Below the pieces are notes generated by a model. That model saw only the letters and a program-made list of their open reading frames with translations. It searched no databases and was not told the origin of the DNA. From positions 1 to 64,000 of the forward strand of contig CAJFHG010000005.1 of the NCBI GenBank assembly GCA_904379015.1: a stretch of 64,000 nucleotides of DNA, given 5' to 3'. This stretch comes from Candidatus Paralachnospira caecorum (GTDB lineage Bacteria; Bacillota; Clostridia; Lachnospirales; Lachnospiraceae). The position numbers and the translations under genes are program-made. This document shows positions 53,001 through 60,340 of this stretch, one piece after another (position 1 is the first letter of the stretch; every line of letters begins with the position of its first letter).

Positions 53001-55042
53001 GCGGCACAGATTCCTCCGCTTATGATAATATTTTCAATATCATCAATCCGAAGGATCTGGTCGCCTGTGTTCCCCTTCCTGAATGGGGATATGGAAAATA
53101 CGGGATCACGCTTTCCTTCCCGGAGGAAGGCACGTCGGAATATCATGAGAATATTTCGGGCGCGCGGCAGGTATTTGCCGCGATCACGGGCGTGACCCAG
53201 GCAACGGCCTATGGCTTGAGCATACCGGGAAATGTGGACGCCGTGCGCGGAATCCTTTCTGAGCTGGCGCCGACTGTGGAAGATTATGAAAACAGACAGC
53301 TGGTGAAGGTGGAAGTATCAGATCTGTTCAAAACCATACTGAGCTGGCAGCTGGCATCGGTATCCAACCCTGTGTTCGGGGGCATCCTGAGCGGCATGAC
53401 GCCGCTGTATAAGGCGTGTTATGAGAGGCTGGCAGGGATTGTGGACCAGATAGACGGAGCAACGGTCACGCCCCATGATGTCGGGAACGCGGTCGCCGCG
53501 GCGACGCTGAGCATTCCCGCCCAGATCCAGCGTCCGGTTTCCTTTTCCCATGCGGTGGAAACCTATATCAGCTGGCTGCATACAGTGGATCCGGAACCGG
53601 TCCGCAGCATGAAGAACGGCAGGCTGATCACTGCGAATTGTCCGGTGGATCTGGAAATCTATGACGCCGAAGGGAATCTGGCAGGGCGCGTGACAGATGG
53701 AAGGCCGGATCTGACCATAGAGAACCGGGTATCGGCTGTCGTGACAGCGGATTCAAAGTCTGTATGGCTGCCCGGCGAAGATCCGTATTCGATTGTGTTC
53801 ACCGGGACCGGCGAGGGCGTTATGACCTATACAGTGGCGGAATATGATGAAACAGGAACCCGCGTAAGGCAGATGGTCTTCAGGAATATTCCTCTGACAG
53901 AGGGCTGCAGATATACGGAAACCCTGGGCGGAGCCGCGGGCGCCCCGGCGGAAGATTATGCGCTTCGCGCGCCGGAGGGAACGCTCTGGCTGCCCGATGC
54001 CGATCTGAAGGGAGAAGCGCTGGAGGGGCTGGATATTCAGGTGCGGATCACAGGGCAGGGGGATGTTTCCGGTTCCGGATCCTGTGCGGAGGGGGACTAT
54101 GTGACTCTGACGGCACTGGCAGTGCCGGGGTATCGGTTCGAGGGCTGGTACATAGACGGACAACTGGTCAGTGAGGCACAGGAATATGCCTTCGTGGCGG
54201 CCGGAAATCTCCTTCTGGAGGCGCGGTTCACGTCGCCGCTGACCATTCCGGATCCAGACGAGGTGTACCATGAAGGCATGACGCTGGGAGATATCGCGCT
54301 GCCGGACGGCTGGGAATGGCTGCTGCCGGAGACAGAGCTGATTTCCGGGGAAAACGGGCATCTGGCAATCTATACGCCGTCTGTCGGGGAAGTGTCTGTC
54401 TGTGAGAGCCTGGCCGGATGGGACAGCGGGACGGGGACAGTAACGGCGCTGATTCCCGTGACTCTGACGGAACGTCTCCCCTTCCCCTTCAAAGATGTGG
54501 CGGAGAATGACTGGTATTATGATGCAGTGGACTATGTTTACCAGAGGAACATCATGACCGGGATGGGAACGGACCGGACGTTTTTCGCTCCGCTGGATAT
54601 CCTCTGCCGGGCCCAGTTTGTCACAGTGCTCTGGCGGATGGAGGGGGAACAGGAAGCTGAGATGCCCAGCGTGTTCCCGGACGTGCGGGACAGCGACTGG
54701 TACGCGGACGCGGTCATATGGGCCAATGAGAACCGGATTGCCACGGGCTATTCCAACGGATATTTCGGCCCCGCGGACAATATCACCCGCGAGCAGATGG
54801 CGGTGATGATGCAGCGCTACGCGAGATATCTGGGCTATGCCGCGGACGCGCAGACTGACATAAGCGGCTATGAGGATGCCGGAAAGGTCAGCGAGTTTGC
54901 GGAGGAGGCCATGCAGTGGGCAGTGGCCGAGGGGATCATAAGCGGCAAATACAACCAGACGCAGCTGGATCCCCAGGGAAACACAAGCCGGGCGGAATGC
55001 GCGGTGATCATCATGAGATTTATGCAAACATACGGACTGTAA
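47030..55042 (+). CDS. Giant SLH-anchored LRR protein with PKD and lipase-like domains (2,670 aa)
   Basis: The signal peptide YRLTSLILAAALLWGQAPQV follows the ATG at 47030; the frame is open from 46922 but upstream codons are unlikely coding. About residues 70-690 are BspA-type LRRs. Then come FN3-like modules, a PKD domain (SWHWDFGDGSEAEG), a Cna-B-like region, a NEW3-like segment (YPLTFTLTNNSDRTLNYVNL), and a lipase class-3-like domain with nucleophile elbow VTGHSRGAAAANLL (serine about 1950), NIINPKDLVACVPL (Asp) and SHAVETYISW (His). An InlB-B-like repeat and three SLH motifs end it. The lipase or esterase inside an adhesin-like protein is unusual. Substrate unknown. A leader-peptide ribosome site at 46989 is 32 bases upstream. 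Confidence 0.9.
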   Translation: MRTHRRIRYRLTSLILAAALLWGQAPQVQAAGDTAAVRDTEAVRETARLTSDTEAEEGTTLVIPDGTTEIGDFAYAYTTQYQHVIIPDSVKKIGKNAFRQSSIVSVEMGDGVEEIGERAFYGCSRLTRAELSESLVSVDYAAFQSCEALEEVRLPAGLRTLGSSAFEYCSSLRRIELPGGLSDFDGAFRSSGLEAVELGEGITEIPQYAFYNCLSLKQVTFPGSLVSVGDNAFGYSGLEELVLPDTVEVLGDYSFQSCSQLTRVVFPEGLTQIGQQAFYRCGSLTEVLIPDSVTKLGRQAFEECTGLTSLEIGDGVEVVDYDIVKKCSALKELTLGKSVRTFNRNRELFEDCTALERIWVDEENPYYHSDDHGMLYDTQNRILVQCPAAVGDSRVTVEEGTVRIRDYAFKFCYELEEVILPDTVTEIGVYAFEENHALAVPDFPAGLTKIGNYAFKGCRSFTELSLPEGLESIGESAFTGCTSLNRVIIPAGTVSVGRYAFEDCPVTYAQLPGSLTAFEYLFEHNTDLTDVVLEEGLTSVARSAFRGCTDLARVEFPQSLTSVYYYAFADSGLTEAILPDSVTRLWPGAFENCVSLERVEFPSELQDIAEAVFLGGVSLTEADLSGCSSLGRIANQAFENCTSLQAVMLPENLDTLGNGAFRNCTLLKELTVYSEKVSLGQYRSAFEGCTALETIRGISGSAAEDYAAEMGIAFVSIGEASVPELTGMTVSLNRWNETSKNVDVRVSVSGESVYEAAVLEYSHDGIRFEEYERQDDNDERQHIWRMIIDGPDYDRLYLRVVLYNDTASAVSETAELEIDTERPPVPGNFTASADESYIHLGWSYNEVPSDFGEFRVYRGLSPDGPFEQIGALRSIGFYDTDIETGGTYYYYMTAVDQWGHISEQTPVISETYLDEEAPYVSSSTPGENETQYESMRLGFGAGDNWRLASARLSFRRQGTESYTLLSEYELSGKSDTFYYNWDISGLESGYYEVLVELTDGSGLTGRYTYTFAVEQYEEMQTPQPEAVSGFKEVSLTWDACVSDRLLAGYAVYRQPADGSGSLVKVAEVREPEYTDRVNPGSYDYVVEVRNIFGDRLRGALITADSLSNDSEPPKALASPGEAKVWPGAAVSFDASASSDNDEILSWHWDFGDGSEAEGVAAEHVYEEKGSFEAVLTVTDVSGNASAFAIPVEVAEPDAASGKRAVALTVTDDSTGEVISGAQLILEKADGAPASAASVTAVTDENGNASVVLDGDQTYRMVVVKQNSEYQAEERELYVEPPTDDPEPQKEDVALSRVHFLVGELTAKELSAEEIADAGIDTEDPMNREVTEFTLVLVYQKEEPVTLPITYYVNGAGGIVEGAGSGWTATDGPGSGFAGSVSSGGKKSAYYVAGVAKDAHDTTYVMVVNGGISWLKQMFEVSLVVVNTSEEDWVEGASATLNLPEGMSLAGMTEEAGEQTMSIALDRLGPGEQKNATWYVRGDEPGSYDLSADVTGTYYPEPAENFRVRFATAQPVEVVDTSDALSLHVGNIPRHAANGQAYPLTFTLTNNSDRTLNYVNLSLKSDHLDKTFEVTTLEPGQSETFEYNLVILAEGEELDTELKLRDVIYVCGGRIPITFSYSPEAYDVLQHEMSLYTDEEEPVKVERFRYSMGSYSFETRDETSTGYDHLYLRSQVTNPIPEGGVGSRAENVSVKITAPEGFSFREYEIVTEYEYTIDAIEIGASSPVREIDLYPIYHAEGDLPEEAEFSYQIRADRRQELADTYAVPVEINPDMGRIPYRATAAVSSRVTSEAVWGQDDLGYYPNQFAESFAESSTSYRRGIAALSLYLSSSVYRYDDIREALLNLGFFDIQGYAFNPADTDEVQETLDQDSVANVVASKKLIIDGEVCVLVAVIVRGTVGQEWYGNFNVGTGSEHASFYQSCLDVEERLAGYMSEAGIPREKTKLLVTGHSRGAAAANLLAAELDGSLTYADQEDIYVYTYATPNVTRKSGTDSSAYDNIFNIINPKDLVACVPLPEWGYGKYGITLSFPEEGTSEYHENISGARQVFAAITGVTQATAYGLSIPGNVDAVRGILSELAPTVEDYENRQLVKVEVSDLFKTILSWQLASVSNPVFGGILSGMTPLYKACYERLAGIVDQIDGATVTPHDVGNAVAAATLSIPAQIQRPVSFSHAVETYISWLHTVDPEPVRSMKNGRLITANCPVDLEIYDAEGNLAGRVTDGRPDLTIENRVSAVVTADSKSVWLPGEDPYSIVFTGTGEGVMTYTVAEYDETGTRVRQMVFRNIPLTEGCRYTETLGGAAGAPAEDYALRAPEGTLWLPDADLKGEALEGLDIQVRITGQGDVSGSGSCAEGDYVTLTALAVPGYRFEGWYIDGQLVSEAQEYAFVAAGNLLLEARFTSPLTIPDPDEVYHEGMTLGDIALPDGWEWLLPETELISGENGHLAIYTPSVGEVSVCESLAGWDSGTGTVTALIPVTLTERLPFPFKDVAENDWYYDAVDYVYQRNIMTGMGTDRTFFAPLDILCRAQFVTVLWRMEGEQEAEMPSVFPDVRDSDWYADAVIWANENRIATGYSNGYFGPADNITREQMAVMMQRYARYLGYAADAQTDISGYEDAGKVSEFAEEAMQWAVAEGIISGKYNQTQLDPQGNTSRAECAVIIMRFMQTYGL

Positions 55043-55074
55043 GGGAACGCAGGTTCCTATGAAACAAAGGAACG

Positions 55075-55117
55075 GGTCCGGTTTTCAGGCGGGTTTCCGC
55101 CCGGAGACCGGACCTTT
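55075..55117 (+). terminator. Probable terminator of the giant surface-protein gene
   Basis: GGTCCGGT (55075-55082) pairs with ACCGGACC (55107-55114), with an inner GCGGG/CCGC stem and only TTT afterwards. Confidence 0.5.
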
Positions 55118-55162
55118 GCCGTGGGATGAGCCGCGGGAACCACGGAATGAATCCTACAATCC

Positions 55163-55191
55163 TTGCATTTACAGGCGATCTGTAGTAGAAT
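55163..55191 (+). promoter_or_regulatory. Promoter of the surface-glycan operon
   Basis: TTGCAT (55163-55168), 17 bases, TAGAAT (55186-55191). It lies about 70 bases upstream of glf. Confidence 0.7.
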
Positions 55192-55261
55192 GATAACCAA
55201 CTATTGGCATTGACAGGGGAGAAGTGCGCCCTGGCTGAGAAGGCGCGGAAAGGGATATCCA

Positions 55262-56377
55262 ATGAAGAGATATGACTATGTGATTGTAGGCGGCGGCCTC
55301 TTCGGGGGCGTGATGGCATGGTATGCCAGGAAGAACGGAAAAACCTGTCTTGTGGTCGAAAAGCGGGATCAGCTGGGCGGAAATCTTTACTGTGAGGAGA
55401 TAGAGGGCATTCCGGTCCACCGGTACGGCGCCCATATTTTTCATACTTCCAATAAGACTGTGTGGGATTTCGTGAACAGTCTGGCGGAGTTCAACCGCTA
55501 CACCAACTGTCCGGTGGCCAACTACAAAGGGCAGATGTACAACATGCCCTTTAATATGAACACCTTCAGCAGGCTGTGGGGCGTCTGCACGCCTGAGGAG
55601 GCCAGACAGAAGATCGAGGAGCAGCGGGCGGGCATTGCCGGCGAGCCGAGAAATCTGGAGGAGCAGGCCATTTCCCTGGTGGGACGGGATATTTATGAGA
55701 AGCTGATCAAAGGATATACGGAGAAGCAGTGGGGGAGAGACTGTAAGGATCTGCCCAGCTTCATTATCAGGCGGCTGCCGGTCCGCTATACTTATGACAA
55801 CAATTATTTCAACGACCGGTATCAGGGGATCCCTGTGGGCGGCTACAACGGCCTGATCGGGAAGCTGTTTGAGGGCTGCGATGTGCGCTGCGGGACAGAT
55901 TATCTGGCGGATAAGGAAACGTATGATGCCATGGGAGAACGGATCATTTATACGGGAACCATCGACGCCTATTTCGGCTACTGCTTCGGGAAGCTGGAGT
56001 ACAGGAGCCTGAGGTTTGAGGATGATCTGTACGACACGGATAATTATCAGGGCGTAGCAGTGGTGAACCATACAGCGAGAGAGGTGCCTTACACCAGGAC
56101 CATCGAGCACAAGCACTTCGACTGCACCAGGGATTACAAGGAGACACCCAGGACTGTGGTGACCAGAGAATATCCGGTGACCTGGGAGGAAGGCATGGAG
56201 CCTTATTATCCGGTCAACGATGAAAAGAACCAGGCTCTGTACCGGCAGTACGCGGCGCTGGCTGAAAAAGAAGAGCGCGTTCTGTTCGGAGGGCGGCTGG
56301 CCGAATATAAATATTATGATATGGATAAGGTGATCGAATCGGCCATGAAAGCGGCCGGACAGGAATTTGGGAGGTAA
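55262..56377 (+). CDS. glf: UDP-galactopyranose mutase
   Basis: 371 residues. The N-terminal FAD fold has DYVIVGGGLFGGVMAWYARK, and YGAHIFHTSNKTVW lines the active site. VNFNRYTNCP-type residues (read here as EFNRYTNCPVANYKG) and the FEGCDVRCGTDY segment fit the family. It makes UDP-galactofuranose, so the glycan from this operon should contain galactofuranose. GAAAGGGA precedes the ATG. Two bases separate it from the next gene. Confidence 0.95.
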   Translation: MKRYDYVIVGGGLFGGVMAWYARKNGKTCLVVEKRDQLGGNLYCEEIEGIPVHRYGAHIFHTSNKTVWDFVNSLAEFNRYTNCPVANYKGQMYNMPFNMNTFSRLWGVCTPEEARQKIEEQRAGIAGEPRNLEEQAISLVGRDIYEKLIKGYTEKQWGRDCKDLPSFIIRRLPVRYTYDNNYFNDRYQGIPVGGYNGLIGKLFEGCDVRCGTDYLADKETYDAMGERIIYTGTIDAYFGYCFGKLEYRSLRFEDDLYDTDNYQGVAVVNHTAREVPYTRTIEHKHFDCTRDYKETPRTVVTREYPVTWEEGMEPYYPVNDEKNQALYRQYAALAEKEERVLFGGRLAEYKYYDMDKVIESAMKAAGQEFGR

Positions 56378-56379
56378 TT

Positions 56380-58194
56380 ATGCAGGCAGTCATACTGGCG
56401 GCGGGAATGGGAAAGCGGCTGAAGGAGCTTACAAAGAACGCGACAAAGTGCATGGTGCGGGTCAACGGCGAGACACTGATCGAACGGGCGCTGAAGAGCC
56501 TGGACAAACTGGGGCTTTCCCGGATCGTCATTGTGATCGGCTATGAAGGGCAGAAGCTGAAGGACTTTATCGGGACCCTGCCTGTGAAAACGCCGGTCGT
56601 CTATATCGACAATCAGATTTACTACAAGACCAACAACATCTATTCCCTTTATATGGCGAAGGATTATCTGGTGCGGGAGGATACCCTGCTCCTGGAATCC
56701 GACCTGATCTTTGAAGAGGCGGTCCTGAAAAAGCTGGTGGAGAATCCCTATCCCAGCCTGGCCCTGGTGGCAAAGTATGAAAGCTGGATGGACGGAACCG
56801 TGGCGGTGCTGGATGAAGAGGACAATATCCTGGACTTCATCGGCAAAAAGAATTTCCGGTTCGCGGACCGGGACAAATATTATAAGACGGTCAATATTTA
56901 TAAATTCAGCAGGGAATTTTCCGCGACCCATTATGTGCCGTTCCTGGAAGCCTACTGCAAGGCGCTGGGGAACAATGAATATTATGAGCAGGTGCTCAAG
57001 GTGATCTCGATCCTGGACAGGCCGCTGATCAAGGCTCTGCGGCTGGAAGGCGAGGTCTGGTATGAGATCGACGACGAGCAGGATCTGGATATTGCCGAGT
57101 CCCTGTTTGCGGAGGGAGAGGAAAAGCTCCGGAAGATCTCGTCCCGGTACGGCGGCTACTGGCGATATCCCCATCTGAAGGATTTCTGCTATCTGGTCAA
57201 TCCTTTCTATCCGGGAGAAAAGCTGATCGAGGAGCTCAAGGCCAGCTTTACGGAGCTGCTGGTCAATTATCCCTCAGGCATGGCGGTCAACAGCCTGGTG
57301 GCGGCCAAATATTTCGGACTGAAGAGAGAGCAGGTCTGCGTGGGAAACGGGGCGGCTGAGCTGATCAAGCTGCTGACAGAGATGATTCCGGGCAGGATGG
57401 GCTGTGTTTATCCGACCTTTGAGGAATATCCCAACCGGAAAAAGGAGGAGCTGGAGCCCTTCATGGCCCAGGCACCCGATTTTTCCTATACGGCGGACGG
57501 CCTGATGGAGTATTTTGAGAGCAGAGATATTTCCATGCTGGTGCTGGTCAATCCGGACAATCCTTCCGGAAACTTTATTTCCAGGGACGATGTGCTGCGG
57601 ATGGCGGAATGGGCAGGGAAGAAGGGCATTTGGCTTGTGGCGGACGAGTCCTTTGTGGATTTTGCCGACGGGGATATGGAAGACAATACCCTCCTTCACA
57701 GGGAGATTCTGGACGCGCACCCGTCACTTCTCGTGGTAAAGAGTATTTCCAAATCCTACGGCGTGCCGGGGCTCAGGCTGGGTATCATTGCCGGAAGCGA
57801 TACAGATTTTATCGGGAAAATGAAAAAGCAGGCCGCTATCTGGAACATCAATTCCTTTGGTGAATATTACATGCAGATCGCAGAAAAATATAAAGGCGAT
57901 TACCGGACGGCCATGGAGCGCTTCAAAGAGGTGCGCAGAGCGTATGTGCAGATGCTTTCCGGCGTGTCCCATCTCCGGGTCATTCCCAGCCAGGCCAATT
58001 ATGTGCTGTGCGAGCTTCTGGACGGAAAAGAGAGCCGTGACCTGACAGTACGCCTTCTGGACCGGTATCAGCTGCTGATCAAAGACCTGTCTTCCAAGAA
58101 GGGGCTGGAAGGCGGTCAGTATATCCGTCTGGCGGTGAAGCGCCCGGAGGAGAATGAAATGATGGTGCAGGCTCTGAAGAAGGAGCTTTCGTAA
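56380..58194 (+). CDS. Fused sugar/alcohol-phosphate nucleotidyltransferase and PLP aminotransferase/decarboxylase
   Basis: 604 residues. Residues 1-250 form a LicC-like nucleotidyltransferase: AVILAAGMGKRLKELTKNAT, LLLESDLIFEE, YEIDDEQDLDIAE. From about 255 is a fold-I PLP enzyme of the HisC/CobD group: VGNGAAELIKLL, NPDNPSGNFI, DESFVDF and the lysine in KSISKSYGVPGLRLG (about K458). Bifunctional relatives are known to make CDP-aminoethylphosphonate (PntC), while CobD-like enzymes decarboxylate phospho-amino acids. With licD next door, the likely product is a CDP-amino-alcohol such as CDP-ethanolamine from phosphoserine (inference). No phosphonate genes are in view. Confidence 0.85.
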   Translation: MQAVILAAGMGKRLKELTKNATKCMVRVNGETLIERALKSLDKLGLSRIVIVIGYEGQKLKDFIGTLPVKTPVVYIDNQIYYKTNNIYSLYMAKDYLVREDTLLLESDLIFEEAVLKKLVENPYPSLALVAKYESWMDGTVAVLDEEDNILDFIGKKNFRFADRDKYYKTVNIYKFSREFSATHYVPFLEAYCKALGNNEYYEQVLKVISILDRPLIKALRLEGEVWYEIDDEQDLDIAESLFAEGEEKLRKISSRYGGYWRYPHLKDFCYLVNPFYPGEKLIEELKASFTELLVNYPSGMAVNSLVAAKYFGLKREQVCVGNGAAELIKLLTEMIPGRMGCVYPTFEEYPNRKKEELEPFMAQAPDFSYTADGLMEYFESRDISMLVLVNPDNPSGNFISRDDVLRMAEWAGKKGIWLVADESFVDFADGDMEDNTLLHREILDAHPSLLVVKSISKSYGVPGLRLGIIAGSDTDFIGKMKKQAAIWNINSFGEYYMQIAEKYKGDYRTAMERFKEVRRAYVQMLSGVSHLRVIPSQANYVLCELLDGKESRDLTVRLLDRYQLLIKDLSSKKGLEGGQYIRLAVKRPEENEMMVQALKKELS

Positions 58195-58206
58195 GGAGCG
58201 GAAACG

Positions 58207-59064
58207 ATGTTTAAGGAATACGACGAGGAGACCCTGAAAAAGCTGCAGAGAACCGAACTGGAGATTCTGAAGGATTTCCTCTGGATCTGTGAACAATATG
58301 ATCTGACTTATTTTTCTTTCGCGGGCACTGCCATCGGCGCGCTGCGCCATAAGGGCTTTATTCCATGGGACGATGACATTGATGTCTGCCTTCCCAGAAA
58401 GGATTATGAAGCCTTTATCCGGGCGGCAAAGAAAGAATTTCCTGATAAATATACGGTGATGAACGCGGAGGAAAATGAAAATTATCCGCTGACTACCACC
58501 AGATGGATGCTGAAGGGGACCAGCTTCCGGGAGGAGGCGCTTAAGGATATTGACTGCGAGCTTGGCGTCTTTCTGGATATCTATCCCTTTGACAATGTCT
58601 CTGATGATGAGAAGGAGTATAAAAAACAGGCATGGGACGCCTGGTTCTGGAGCAAGATCCTGATCCTGCGCTGTATCAGGGAGCCTGTGATCCTGGGAAC
58701 GGGATTCCGGGTGTCAGCCGTGAAGGCCGCGTGCAGGGCGGGGCACTGGTTCCTGAAGACATTTGGATTTTCAAAAAAGAAAATTTACCGGAAATGCAAA
58801 GCGGCCATGACCCGCTGCAACGACCGGGAGACGAGACGCCTGAGCTATCTGTGCGATACGGACCGGTTCTGGAATACCATTGACAAACAGGATCTGTATC
58901 CGCTCAGGAAGGAGCCCTTTGAGGATGTATATTTGAATTTTCCGGCCAATATTGAAAAGATGCTTTCCCAGATGCATCCGGATTTTATGACGCTTCCGCC
59001 GGTGGAAAAACGGAAGAACCATTATCCGTACCAGCTGGATCTGGGGCAATATGGGAGAGATTAG
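58207..59064 (+). CDS. LicD-family phosphotransferase
   Basis: 285 residues. The LicD signature is clear: YFSFAGTAIGALRHKGFIPW followed by DDDIDVCLPRKDYEAF, with paired aspartates for metal binding. LicD proteins move phosphocholine or similar groups from CDP-linked donors onto glycans. The donor is probably made by the fusion enzyme immediately upstream. AAGGAG precedes the ATG by a normal distance, 12 bases after the previous stop. Confidence 0.93.
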   Translation: MFKEYDEETLKKLQRTELEILKDFLWICEQYDLTYFSFAGTAIGALRHKGFIPWDDDIDVCLPRKDYEAFIRAAKKEFPDKYTVMNAEENENYPLTTTRWMLKGTSFREEALKDIDCELGVFLDIYPFDNVSDDEKEYKKQAWDAWFWSKILILRCIREPVILGTGFRVSAVKAACRAGHWFLKTFGFSKKKIYRKCKAAMTRCNDRETRRLSYLCDTDRFWNTIDKQDLYPLRKEPFEDVYLNFPANIEKMLSQMHPDFMTLPPVEKRKNHYPYQLDLGQYGRD

Positions 59065-59070
59065 GATCAG

Positions 59071-60339
59071 ATGAAAAAATGGAAAGCTCTGATCCTCGGA
59101 AACGGGGAAAATCAGGGAAAGAAAAATGTATTTTGGAACATGGTGGGAAGCCTTCTGTTCGCTCTGGCGAGTATTGTGCTCTTCGCGGCGGCGACCCGGG
59201 CGACGGGAGAGTATTACGGCGGGATTTTTTCCATTGCCTTTACCACCGGCCAGCAGCTTCTGACCATCGGCTATTATGAGGTGCGCCCCTTTCAGGTGAC
59301 GGATGTGAGCGGCCAGTATTCCTTCCCGGAATATCTGTCGGCCAGGGCGGTCACCAGCGCGGCCATGGCCGTCGCCGGTATTGTCTATGTGCTGGTCACG
59401 GGGCCTGATTTTGTAAAAGGGACCGTGATCCTTCTCATGTGCCTTTACAAAATGGTGGACGGCATCGCCGATGTGTTTGAGGGAGAGTTCCACAGAAGAG
59501 GACGTCTGGATATTGCGGGAAAGTCCATGGCTTTCCGGACGGCATTTTCCGGCGGCGTTTTTATTTTGACGGTGATCCTGTCGCGGGATATTGTCATTGC
59601 CAGCGCGGCGGCGGTGGCGGCGGCGGTGTTCGCCTTCGCGGTGTTCGACCTGGTCCTGATCGGGGAGTTTGAGCCGCTTCAGTTTTCCAGGACCTGGAAC
59701 CGGGTGCTCAGCCTTCTGAAGGACTGCTTTTTTCTTTTCGTTGGGAGCTTTCTGTATCTTTATATCTGCAACGCCTCCAAATATGCCATCGACGCGCATA
59801 TGACGGCGGAGGCGGTCACTTATTACACGGATATTTATCTGCCTACTTCGACGATCAATCTGCTTTCCGGCTTTATTTTCAAACCGCTTCTGACGGTTAT
59901 GGGGATCAGCTATGAAACGGGAGAGTGGAAGCGGTTCCGGTCGATCGTGGGCAGGCTGCTCATAGGGATCGTGGGACTGACGGCGGTCTGCTGTCTGGGA
60001 GCCTTCCTCCTTGGCGTGCCGGTCCTGTCCTTTATTTTCGGCCAGGATCTCGCACCCTACAGAATGGCTCTGGTGATCCTGATCCTCGGAGGCGGATTCA
60101 ACGCGGCGGCCATGCTGCTGTACTACGCGCTGACGACCATGCGCAGGCAGCGCCAGATCCTGTTCTGCTATGGAGCGGCGTTCCTTGCGGCCCTGGCTGT
60201 GCCGTCCATTCTGGTGAAACAGTTCGGAATCAATGGCGGCGCGCTGGGATATACGCTGGTCATGGGACTTCTGGTGGTCCTGTTCTTCATAAGCGCTTGG
60301 AGGCAGTACAGGAAAGCGGCTGCCGGTTCGGAGGTGTAA
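59071..60339 (+). CDS. Polysaccharide flippase (Wzx/MATE-like)
   Basis: 422 residues with about twelve membrane helices and no large soluble domain. N-terminal FWNMVGSLLFALASIVLFAA and GGIFSIAFTTGQQLLTIGYY fit the polysaccharide-biosynthesis flippase fold. It probably moves a lipid-linked glycan unit across the membrane. It lies 6 bases after licD, and an ATG at 60341 starts the next gene. Confidence 0.88.
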   Translation: MKKWKALILGNGENQGKKNVFWNMVGSLLFALASIVLFAAATRATGEYYGGIFSIAFTTGQQLLTIGYYEVRPFQVTDVSGQYSFPEYLSARAVTSAAMAVAGIVYVLVTGPDFVKGTVILLMCLYKMVDGIADVFEGEFHRRGRLDIAGKSMAFRTAFSGGVFILTVILSRDIVIASAAAVAAAVFAFAVFDLVLIGEFEPLQFSRTWNRVLSLLKDCFFLFVGSFLYLYICNASKYAIDAHMTAEAVTYYTDIYLPTSTINLLSGFIFKPLLTVMGISYETGEWKRFRSIVGRLLIGIVGLTAVCCLGAFLLGVPVLSFIFGQDLAPYRMALVILILGGGFNAAAMLLYYALTTMRRQRQILFCYGAAFLAALAVPSILVKQFGINGGALGYTLVMGLLVVLFFISAWRQYRKAAAGSEV

Positions 60340-60340
60340 A

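Noticed and set aside
55214..55260. TPP-riboswitch-like bases (GGGG...GCTGAGA) before glf
   Set aside because: Only a short 5' resemblance; the conserved 3' half (ACCCGTTGAACCTGATC-like) is absent and the downstream genes have no link to thiamine.
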